Assembly (NCBI GenBank): GCA_050184585.1
Contig: JBFXAF010000022.1
Location: 1 to 7,898 of the forward strand
Source: JBFXAF01 sp050184585
Lineage (GTDB): Bacteria > Pseudomonadota > Alphaproteobacteria > Rhizobiales > Rhizobiaceae
DNA length: 7,898 bases
Direction of reading: 5' to 3'
The position numbers were made by a program, and so were the translations under genes. The first letter of the stretch is position 1. The number at the start of each line of letters is the position of its first letter. The notes under the pieces are model-generated. The model was given only the letters and a program-made list of their open reading frames with translations. It did no database searches and was not told the DNA's origin. Below, piece after piece: positions 1 through 5,531 of this stretch.

Positions 1-54
1 TCGGCGCCGTGCCTCGCCGGTGATCAGTTCGATACGTCGATAATCGTCAGCCAT
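1..54 (-). CDS. tnpA: IS66-family accessory transposition protein TnpA, N-terminal fragment (runs off left edge)
   Basis: The minus strand from the ATG at 54-52 reads MADDYRRIELITGEARRR, 18 codons that stay open to the window edge. I recognise this as the typical start of the small IS66 OrfA/TnpA protein, whose family usually continues into a helix-turn-helix DNA-binding domain of the transposase-8 type. In IS66 elements tnpA is the first of three genes (tnpA, tnpB, tnpC) and is needed for transposition together with the DDE transposase TnpC. Only the start is present, so neither the helix-turn-helix nor the later genes can be checked. The sequence just before the ATG has only a weak AGG ribosome-binding site and a hairpin close upstream. 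The gene lies on the same strand as the trb operon and could receive read-through transcription from it. The family assignment rests on remembered similarity over 18 residues. Confidence 0.8.
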   Translation of the reverse strand, partial: MADDYRRIELITGEARRR

Positions 55-62
55 AAGCCTGT

Positions 63-82
63 GCTTGAGGATAGCCTCAAGC
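63..82 (-). promoter_or_regulatory. Perfect 8-bp hairpin just upstream of tnpA
   Basis: GCTTGAGG (63-70) and CCTCAAGC (75-82) are perfect inverted repeats around the 4-base loop ATAG. The hairpin ends 8 bases before the tnpA start codon and no T-run follows it on either strand, so it does not look like an ordinary intrinsic terminator. In an RNA read through from the trb operon it would fold next to the tnpA ribosome-binding region and could reduce translation. That role is an inference. A direct repeat AAGCCT (55-60 and 79-84) overlaps the structure. Confidence 0.45.
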
Positions 83-98
83 CTCCCGCGTTATGCCG

Positions 99-136
99 AC
101 TGTCCGGTCGAAATGGGGGCCGGTTCACTGTCCGGT
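99..136. repeat. Pair of 10-bp direct repeats at the IS/DUF2274 junction
   Basis: ACTGTCCGGT occurs at 99-108 and again at 127-136, with starts 28 bases apart. On the minus strand the copy at 127-136 contains the ACC GGA CAG codons of the conserved ARETGQ stretch of DUF2274. The other copy lies on the presumed IS side. They may be chance similarity, a target-related sequence, or part of the IS end. Ten bases is longer than the usual 8-bp IS66 target duplication, and the two copies do not flank a whole element. Confidence 0.5.
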
Positions 137-256
137 TTCACGCGCCATCACGGCGGCATAGTCGAGCAAATCACGATGCACGTCCGGGGGAAGTTCCACG
201 CTTAGTTTGACGAGCTTGTCGTCGGGCACGGACGAAAGCTTCAGCTTGGCAGTCAT
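125..256 (-). pseudogene. DUF2274 family conjugation-operon protein, 3'-truncated by the IS66 insertion
   Basis: The ATG at 256-254 opens a 43-codon frame (MTAKLKLSSVPDDKLVKLSV…, ending ARETGQ) that stops at TGA 127-125. The sequence matches what I know of DUF2274 proteins, small soluble proteins of unknown function encoded directly after trbI in alphaproteobacterial trb operons. Family members are usually about 70 residues or longer, and the conserved C-terminal half is absent here. The start is well supported: GGAGG (264-268 on the plus strand as CCTCC) lies 7 bases upstream, and the ATG follows the trbI stop after 3 bases. The stop codon appears to arise at the junction with the incoming IS66 sequence. 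The remaining 3' part may lie beyond the other end of the insertion element. Whether the 43-residue product folds or works is unknown. Confidence 0.75.
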
Positions 257-259
257 GGC

Positions 260-1429
260 TCAGCCTCCATAGGGTTCGAGGACGAGATCGCGGGTGACGA
301 TGACCCTGACCGGGAAACCTGGCCGGATGGTCAGCGTCGGTGCGACCTGCAATTGGCGCTGGACGATTTGCTGGCCGACATCGTTGATCGTGTCCTGGGC
401 GCCGTTGCGGATCGCCTGGATCAAGCGGTCGTCGTCGTCCATAGTGAGTTCGGCCCCAACCGAAAGCAGCGTTGAGAGCCCGGCGGCCTTGGCCAGATCC
501 CACCAGTGGTAGTCGACTCCGTCCTCGAGTCCCGCATAGCCCTGCGTGTCAGCGCCGGGCTGGCGTTCGAGAACGATCGAGCGGCCGTTCGGGAAGATCA
601 GCCGGTTCCAGACGAGCAGCACACGCCGTTCGCCGAAGGTGACGTCGTTACTGTATTCACCGATGATGCGCGTGCCCTGTGGGATCAGCACCATGCTGCC
701 GGTGGGACTGTCGTAGATGTGTTGGGTGACTTGCGCCGTGATCTGACCGGGAAGGTCGGACCGGATGCCGGTAATCAGCGCCGCCGGAATGACGGACCCG
801 GCTTGCAGCACGAAGGGCGATGCCGGTGGCATGACGCGGTCGAGTGCGACGGTGCGTCGGTCAACCGGGGCGTCGAGGAAGGCGAGATCGTTGTTCTGCG
901 CGGCGCCCGGCTGGTTGCCGAGATTGAGCCCAGCAAGGTTTGGTGCTGACGTTTCCCGCGTCGCGCCTGGTGCGGTCTGAAAGAATACCCGGCTCGTGCG
1001 CGCGGCTTCCTCCTCGGCCAGGCGCCGCTGCTCCTCCGGATCGACGGCCGGCGCGTTAATGGCGGGCGGTGGGACGGGTTGGCCGCGTTCCTGAGCGTCG
1101 AGGATCGGACGGCCGAGATCGCCGGGCAGTGGGGGACCGAGCACCGGACCGGTATAGTCGCTGGGCAGCTCGTTCAAACCATCGGCGGTGTTTCGGTTCT
1201 CGGTCGAATAGAGCTCGTCACCGCCGGTTCCGTCTTGCGATGTCTGAAGCGCGTAGATCAGTGCGCCGCCGACCCCGAGCGCTCCGACCAGACCGAGGCC
1301 GGCGAGGACCCGGCGCGAGAGCCGTGTGACACGCGGCGGGGTTCCCCGGAGCCGCATCGGTTCGGCGGTATCGGCGGCCGGTGCTTCGAGCGGCACATCG
1401 TCCTCCCTGGTGTTGTCGATGTCGCTCAT
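260..1429 (-). CDS. trbI: Conjugal transfer protein TrbI (VirB10-like envelope-spanning channel component)
   Basis: This 389-residue protein is the VirB10/TrbI homologue, which spans from the inner membrane to the outer-membrane core of the mating channel. The layout is typical: a short cytoplasmic N-terminus; one membrane segment at about residues 42-62; a proline-rich periplasmic stretch at about 93-125 (GPVLGPPLPG, VPPPAINAP); an Ala/Glu-rich helical piece at about 130-145; then the beta-barrel domain from about 205 to the end. Conserved TrbI features include LQAGSVIPAALITGI (208-222), MVLIPQGTRIIGEY (246-259) and NRLIFPNGRSI (275-285). GLEDGVDYHWWDLAKAAGLSTLL (about 300-322) corresponds to the region that forms the outer-membrane antenna helices in VirB10. 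I chose the ATG at 1429 because it forms an ATGA overlap with the trbG stop and has GGGAGG upstream. The open frame extends to 2314, but that extension is a shadow of trbG. Confidence 0.96.
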   Translation of the reverse strand: MSDIDNTREDDVPLEAPAADTAEPMRLRGTPPRVTRLSRRVLAGLGLVGALGVGGALIYALQTSQDGTGGDELYSTENRNTADGLNELPSDYTGPVLGPPLPGDLGRPILDAQERGQPVPPPAINAPAVDPEEQRRLAEEEAARTSRVFFQTAPGATRETSAPNLAGLNLGNQPGAAQNNDLAFLDAPVDRRTVALDRVMPPASPFVLQAGSVIPAALITGIRSDLPGQITAQVTQHIYDSPTGSMVLIPQGTRIIGEYSNDVTFGERRVLLVWNRLIFPNGRSIVLERQPGADTQGYAGLEDGVDYHWWDLAKAAGLSTLLSVGAELTMDDDDRLIQAIRNGAQDTINDVGQQIVQRQLQVAPTLTIRPGFPVRVIVTRDLVLEPYGG

Positions 1430-2403
1430 GATCCGGGCCTCCCGTCGGTACGCACGATCCTGACGGTCTGCTGGCGGTCGCCGCTGCCAAGTCGCAACTC
1501 GGCCGCCGCGAAGATGCGGTCCACGATCAGGATGTTTCGGTAGATGCGGCTGTTGACGATTTCCGGCTCGCCATCCGACCCGAGGACGAAGAGCGGCGGC
1601 ATCTCGCCCTGCACGATCCCGGCTGGGAAGACGATGTAGACACGTCTCCCATCGTCGAAGACCGAGACCGGCCGCCAGGGCGGGTTGCCACCCTGCAATC
1701 CATAGCGGTAGTGGCGGGCCGACGCGGCCGGGATCCTCGGTGTTGTCGGCGTTGCGCGCTGCGTGGCGGCCGGTTGCGGATAGGCCCAGGCGACTGCGGG
1801 CATGTAGGGATCGTCGCGGGATCGTAGCTCTATCATGTAAGTGCGCCGGTCGGTGGTGATGACGAGATTGGTCACGATGTCGGGCCGCGTCGGCTTGACG
1901 AGGATGTGGACGCGGCGCGATGTTCCCGAGCCGCTCTCGGTATCGCCGATGATCCAGCGGGCGGTATCGCCGGCGGCGATCGGCCCGGCGCCAGTCAGCG
2001 CTTCGCCCGGTTCGAGCGCGATGTTGGTGATCTGGCCCGGCGCGGCATAGACCTGATAGAGCGCACCCTCGCTCCAGGGGTAGATCTGGATGGCGTTGTA
2101 ATAGCCTTCCCGGCGAGGCTCGACCCGGGCGGCCACATTGGCATTCTCGACCTGTTCCGTCGATGTGGAAGATGCCTGTCCACCTCGCGCGACCGTCCAC
2201 GCCGGTGGCGTGTGTAGCGGCCGCGGCCGTTCGTCGGTCACCGGTTGCTCGACCCTCGGCAGCGGTGGCACGCTGTCGTCGTAACTGATCTCCGGCGGAC
2301 GATACGTTGCGCATCCGGCAAGCGCCGACGCGGAAATCAGTGCAAGCACGGTTGCGGATTTACGGAAAACCGGGAACGCGGGTTTGCGGGTTATTATGCT
2401 CAT
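1426..2403 (-). CDS. trbG: P-type conjugative transfer protein TrbG (VirB9-like), predicted lipoprotein
   Basis: This 325-residue protein belongs to the TrbG/VirB9/CagX family, which forms the outer-membrane core ring of the type IV channel with TrbI. A lipoprotein signal is visible: basic N-terminus, hydrophobic stretch at 17-29 and lipobox LAGC with Cys31. A proline-rich linker (35-67) leads to the N-terminal VirB9 domain at about 88-195, including YNAIQIYPWSEGALYQVYA (102-120), APGQITNIALEPGE and VTNLVITTDRRTYMIELRS. The C-terminal domain at about 230-320 includes HYRYGL, PPWRPVSVFDDGRRVYIVFP (241-260), PPLFVLG and IVNSRIYRNILIVDRIF. The start at 2403 overlaps the trbF TGA as ATGA, with GGGAGA just upstream. 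The stop overlaps the trbI start in the same way, which suggests translational coupling. The frame is open to 2877, but the extra part is antiphase trbF sequence without a signal peptide. Confidence 0.96.
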   Translation of the reverse strand: MSIITRKPAFPVFRKSATVLALISASALAGCATYRPPEISYDDSVPPLPRVEQPVTDERPRPLHTPPAWTVARGGQASSTSTEQVENANVAARVEPRREGYYNAIQIYPWSEGALYQVYAAPGQITNIALEPGEALTGAGPIAAGDTARWIIGDTESGSGTSRRVHILVKPTRPDIVTNLVITTDRRTYMIELRSRDDPYMPAVAWAYPQPAATQRATPTTPRIPAASARHYRYGLQGGNPPWRPVSVFDDGRRVYIVFPAGIVQGEMPPLFVLGSDGEPEIVNSRIYRNILIVDRIFAAAELRLGSGDRQQTVRIVRTDGRPGS

Positions 2404-3089
2404 TGGCCCATCTCCCGCGACCAGTTGATGGCGTTGACGTAGATCCCGAGCGGGTTGGCGCGTAGCCTTTCGGCGTCGCGCGGCGGCTGGATGACGATGG
2501 TGAGGATTGCGGTCCATCTCTCTGTCGTGGACAGCTGACCGTTCTCGTAGTGGCGCTCCGTCCAGGCGACGCGGAAGGAGTTCGGCGAAGCGCGAATGAC
2601 GCTTGAAACCTCCACCGCGATCTGCTGACGCCCGACCCGTGTGAACGGATCGTTGGCGCGGGCATAGTCGTTGAGCGCCAACGCGCCGCGATCGGTGGTG
2701 AACTCGTAAGCGCGCAGCCAGTTCTGGCGCACGATGATCGCGTCGGCCGGGATCGCGCGCACCTGCTCGATGAAGCGCGCCAAATGGAAGGCGATCTGCG
2801 GATCGCTCGGCTCGAAGCTGGCGTCCGCCGGTCCGACCGTATGCGCCTCGCCGAGATTGTCGACTTCGACGATCCACGGCACGACATTGCCGGTCGTGGA
2901 CTGCCAGACCAGGGCGCTTGCGAAGCCGCCGGACAAGATCAGGCAGCCGAACGCCATCAGACGCCAGTTGCGGGCCTGCACGCGGGCCGAGCCGATGCGC
3001 TCGTCCCAGATCTGGGCCGCGCGTTGATATGGCGTCTCTGGTTCAGGGGTTTTGCCGTAGTGGGTGGTGGATCGTTTGAAGAAGCTCAT
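2400..3089 (-). CDS. trbF: Conjugal transfer protein TrbF (VirB8-like inner-membrane assembly factor)
   Basis: This 229-residue protein has the VirB8/TrbF architecture: a roughly 41-residue cytoplasmic N-terminus containing PETPYQRAAQIWDERIGSA, one membrane segment at about 42-62, and a periplasmic NTF2-like domain. Family landmarks are VVPWIVEVDNLGEA (69-82), the central helical part with RQNWLRAYEFTTDR, the ERHYENGQL region, and the C-terminal NPLGIYVNAINWSREMG. VirB8-type proteins nucleate assembly of the secretion channel at the inner membrane. The length fits the family, so the gene looks intact. The ATG at 3089 overlaps the trbL stop as ATGA and follows GAGGGG, which supports this start. 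The 3' end overlaps trbG by 4 bases. Confidence 0.96.
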   Translation of the reverse strand: MSFFKRSTTHYGKTPEPETPYQRAAQIWDERIGSARVQARNWRLMAFGCLILSGGFASALVWQSTTGNVVPWIVEVDNLGEAHTVGPADASFEPSDPQIAFHLARFIEQVRAIPADAIIVRQNWLRAYEFTTDRGALALNDYARANDPFTRVGRQQIAVEVSSVIRASPNSFRVAWTERHYENGQLSTTERWTAILTIVIQPPRDAERLRANPLGIYVNAINWSREMGQ

Positions 3090-4438
3090 GAGCGATTCCC
3101 CTCAGAAAGATTGACAGAACTGGCGCCGCCGTGGCTGTCGCCCGAACGCACCGCATGCGCGGCGGCCTGGACGCCGTGGGAGAGACGCTGCGAGCGCTTC
3201 ATGCGCTTCGCCCAGTCAGGCGCACCGTCCGTTGGTGCGGATGGAGCTACAGTGGATCCGGCTGTGCTGGCAGCGCCGCCCAGGCTTCCTCCTGTGGTCT
3301 CGAACGCCGACCGGGCGCCCGACTGGAAACTCTGTTTCATGCTGCCGGATGCCTTTGACGCAGCACTCCGCAATGGCGATGTGGCGGCCTTCGCGCCGGT
3401 GCTCGCCACCGCGCCGAGACCGGAAGCAACGCTGGCCGCGCCGGTTTGTCCGGCCGATCCGAGGCTATAGGCAGTTGCCGCTCCGCCCGCCGCTGCGGCG
3501 CCGCCACGTGCTGCGGCCGCCGTGCCGGAGAGCGCCATTCCGCCGCCTCTGGCGGCGAGACCCGCGGCGCCCGCGCCGGCAAGGGCAGCGCCGCCGACGG
3601 CAAGGCCGGTCCCGACGGCCGCACCCGCGCCGAGCTGCGGTCCACCGGAGACGATGCCGTTGGCGATGCCCGGTCCGAATATGCCGAGGCCGAGCAGCGA
3701 TAGCGCCGCGAGCACCACGGCCATGGCCTCGTCGATCGTGGGTGTGACGCCGCCGAAACCAGCGGTGAATTGCGAGAACAGGGTCGAGCCGATGCCGATG
3801 ATGACCGCCAGTACCACTACCTTGATGCCGGACGAGATGACGTTGCCGAGCACCCGTTCGGCCATGAAGGCGGTCTTGCCGAAGAGGCCGAAGGGGATGA
3901 GGACGAAGCCGGCAAGTGTCGTCAGCTTGAACTCGATCAGGGTGATGAAAAGCTGGATGGAGAGGATGAAGAAGGCGAGCAGGACGAGCGCCCAGGCAAA
4001 GAGCAGGCACGCGATCTGGATGAAGTTTTCGAAGAAGGCGACCCAGCCCATCAGATCGGAAATGGATTCGAGCAGCGGTCGCGCCGCATCGAGCCCGGTT
4101 TGCGCGACACGGCCGGGCCGCATCAGATCGGCCGCGGAGAAACTCGTGCCCGACGCCATCAGACCGAGGCCGGCGAAGCTCTCGAAGACGATGCGGGCGA
4201 GATTGTTCCAGTTGCCGATGATGTAGGCGAAGACGCCGACGAAGAGGGTCTTCTTGACGAGCCGCGCGATGATGTCGTCGTCGGCGCCCCAGGACCAGAA
4301 CAGCGCGGCGAGCGTCACGTCGATGACGATCAGCGTCGTCGCGATGAAGGCGACCTCCCCGCCGAGCAGGCCGAAACCGCTGTCGATATAGCTGGTGAAG
4401 ACACCCAGGAAGTTGTCGATGACGCCGGTGCCGCCCAT
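3086..4438 (-). CDS. trbL: P-type conjugative transfer protein TrbL (VirB6-like polytopic channel protein)
   Basis: This 450-residue integral membrane protein matches the TrbL/VirB6 family, thought to form part of the inner-membrane route for the transferred DNA-protein complex. Hydrophobic segments lie at about 27-50, 62-80, 138-165, 170-188, 203-222 and 236-262, with a further weak Gly/Ala-rich one near 270-298. Characteristic stretches include the start GVIDNFLGVFTSYIDSGFGL, the IEFKLTTLAGFVLIPFGLF loop and segment, and ERVLGNVISSGIKVVVLAVI. From about 265 onward the protein becomes strikingly Ala/Gly/Ser-rich, then ends in a hydrophilic tail containing DWAKRMKRSQRLSHGVQAA, as is common in TrbL. 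The start at 4438 lies 6 bases after the trbK-alt stop, with a GAGGAA ribosome-binding sequence inside the end of trbK-alt. The stop overlaps trbF. Confidence 0.96.
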   Translation of the reverse strand: MGGTGVIDNFLGVFTSYIDSGFGLLGGEVAFIATTLIVIDVTLAALFWSWGADDDIIARLVKKTLFVGVFAYIIGNWNNLARIVFESFAGLGLMASGTSFSAADLMRPGRVAQTGLDAARPLLESISDLMGWVAFFENFIQIACLLFAWALVLLAFFILSIQLFITLIEFKLTTLAGFVLIPFGLFGKTAFMAERVLGNVISSGIKVVVLAVIIGIGSTLFSQFTAGFGGVTPTIDEAMAVVLAALSLLGLGIFGPGIANGIVSGGPQLGAGAAVGTGLAVGGAALAGAGAAGLAARGGGMALSGTAAAARGGAAAAGGAATAYSLGSAGQTGAASVASGLGAVASTGAKAATSPLRSAASKASGSMKQSFQSGARSAFETTGGSLGGAASTAGSTVAPSAPTDGAPDWAKRMKRSQRLSHGVQAAAHAVRSGDSHGGASSVNLSEGNRS

Positions 4439-4444
4439 GGATCG

Positions 4445-4726
4445 CTATTCCTCGCCTCGGGATGCGGCATCGGACGGTGCGCGGCCGAGGAAACGGTCAC
4501 GGGACTCGGCCCAGACCGTGAGACACTCGGCGTCGCGGACGGCCGCTTCACCGAGTAGCTGGCAGCGGCGCTGTTCCGCGCGCAGCGGATCGACGGCGGG
4601 CGCAAACGCTGGCGCGGGCGCCGGTCGCGAGTGTTCGTCCTCGCGCGTCAATTCGATCACCGTCGCCGTAATGGCGAAGGCGACGAAGACGATCGCTCCT
4701 ATCCGCGCCAGCGTCTTGCCCTCCAT
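4445..4726 (-). CDS. trbK-alt: Putative entry exclusion protein TrbK-alt
   Basis: This 93-residue protein lies between trbJ and trbL, the place of trbK in IncP-type operons. It has a short N-terminus, a single membrane segment at about 7-26 (a signal anchor), a charged then Pro/Ala-rich linker (28-46), and a conserved-looking region at about 47-81 (DPLRAEQRRCQLLGEAAVRD, then ECLTVWAESRDRFLG) with cysteines at 55 and 68. The alternative TrbK family of alphaproteobacteria has this pattern, whereas the IncP TrbK is a small lipoprotein. By analogy it would sit in the inner membrane facing the periplasm and reduce transfer between cells carrying the same element. That activity is inferred from the family name and position. 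The two cysteines could form a disulfide. The start at 4726 is supported by a strong AAGGAGG site 5 bases upstream. Confidence 0.88.
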   Translation of the reverse strand: MEGKTLARIGAIVFVAFAITATVIELTREDEHSRPAPAPAFAPAVDPLRAEQRRCQLLGEAAVRDAECLTVWAESRDRFLGRAPSDAASRGEE

Positions 4727-4731
4727 CGCTC

Positions 4732-4738
4732 CCTCCTT
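4732..4738 (-). promoter_or_regulatory. Strong ribosome-binding site of trbK-alt
   Basis: AAGGAGG on the minus strand lies 5 bases before the ATG at 4726, inside the 31-bp gap between trbJ and trbK-alt. This is the largest gap between genes of the operon in the window. A near-consensus site here suggests that trbK-alt starts translation independently rather than by coupling to trbJ. Confidence 0.7.
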
Positions 4739-4757
4739 TCCGGCCTCTTGGCCTAAG

Positions 4758-5531
4758 TCAGTTGCTGCCGGTGCTGAACATCTGCGCGTTGCCGGGCTGG
4801 TAACCGCTGCCGGGCGTCAGGAAGCGCTCGCGCTGGACACGTCCCTGTTCCGCCGCGGCCGCGCGCTCGGCGTCGGTCAGCGCCTGGGCGCGGCCGTTGG
4901 CGGCGATGACGGCCGTGAGATCGGCGAGCTGTTGCGCCTGCAATGCCAGGAGCTGGTTTCCGGCCTGCGTCGCCTGCAGCGCGCCAGTCGCCCCCTGGCT
5001 CCGATCGACCAGCGCTTCCATCTGGGCACGGTTGGTTTCGATATTGCCCACAACGCCGGCCTGGACGCGCATTGCGTCCTGCAGACCGCCGACGGTGTTT
5101 TCCCAGCGAGAGCGCGCATCGGCGACGAGTTGCTGCTCGGAGGCGCTCATGTCGATATTGGCGTATTTCTGCTGGAAAGCCTGGTCGATCTGCTGGACGT
5201 CGAAGGCGATGTTCTGCGCCTGCTGAAGCAGGGACTGCGTGCGGCCGACCGCCTGCTGAAGCTGCTGGAGTGACGAGTAAGGAAGGTTGGCGAGGTTGCG
5301 CGCCTGGTTGATGAGCATTTGCGCTTCGTTCTGAAGCTGTGTGATCTGGTTGTTGATCTGTTCGAGGGCGCGGGCCGCCTGCAGCACGTTCTGCGCATAG
5401 TTGGTGGGATCGTAGACGATCCATGCCGCCGAGGCCGGTGGCGCCAGCACCATCGGCAGCACGGCGACCGGTGCGGCGATTAGCGCGGCGGCAAAGCGGG
5501 TCGCGCGTGAACGGGATTTATGTGTCTTCAT
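4758..5531 (-). CDS. trbJ: P-type conjugative transfer protein TrbJ (VirB5-like secreted protein)
   Basis: This 257-residue protein is the TrbJ/VirB5 homologue, a periplasmic or surface-associated protein involved in pilus assembly and contact with the recipient. A Sec signal peptide is clear: basic start MKTHKSRSRATR, hydrophobic core at about 13-30 and an ASAA cleavage area near residues 33-36. The mature start AWIVYDPTNYAQNVLQAARALEQINNQI is typical of the family. The remainder is almost wholly helical and rich in Gln and Ala, with likely coiled coils at about 45-120 and 165-235. It ends in the flexible GSGYQPGNAQMFSTGSN. I chose the ATG at 5531 because it directly precedes the signal peptide and follows a GGAG site with 7-base spacing. 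An in-frame extension to 5654 only reads antiphase through trbE. The start overlaps the end of trbE by 14 bases. Confidence 0.95.
   Translation of the reverse strand: MKTHKSRSRATRFAAALIAAPVAVLPMVLAPPASAAWIVYDPTNYAQNVLQAARALEQINNQITQLQNEAQMLINQARNLANLPYSSLQQLQQAVGRTQSLLQQAQNIAFDVQQIDQAFQQKYANIDMSASEQQLVADARSRWENTVGGLQDAMRVQAGVVGNIETNRAQMEALVDRSQGATGALQATQAGNQLLALQAQQLADLTAVIAANGRAQALTDAERAAAAEQGRVQRERFLTPGSGYQPGNAQMFSTGSN

Larger units (their letters stand above)
1..128 (-). mobile_element. IS66-family insertion sequence, left-end fragment
   Basis: The tnpA start at 54 and the abrupt end of the conserved DUF2274 reading frame near 128 place one end of an IS66-like element here. The rest of the element lies beyond position 1. 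IS66 elements carry a short leader before tnpA, which fits the roughly 70 bases here. The exact end is uncertain. DUF2274-like codons continue down to about 128 (…ARETGQ), and the bases after that no longer encode DUF2274-like sequence, so a boundary between about 99 and 135 is plausible and 128 is my best estimate. The 8-bp target duplication typical of this family cannot be tested because the far end is missing. Confidence 0.65.

Noticed and set aside
1430..2314. Upstream extension of the trbI frame, which would make a 684-residue protein
   Set aside because: The extension covers trbG in another frame and encodes Arg-rich non-family sequence. The ATG at 1429 gives a normal-length TrbI with its overlap and ribosome-binding site.
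3770..4558. 262-codon plus-strand open frame with very acidic composition
   Set aside because: It is antisense to the membrane-encoding part of trbL. The Asp/Glu-rich composition is what the complement of hydrophobic codons gives, and it crosses trbK-alt without its own start signals.
4742..4753. GGCC-TCTT-GGCC inverted repeat after trbJ, considered as a terminator
   Set aside because: The stem is only 4 bp with no T-run, and the operon clearly continues into trbK-alt and trbL.
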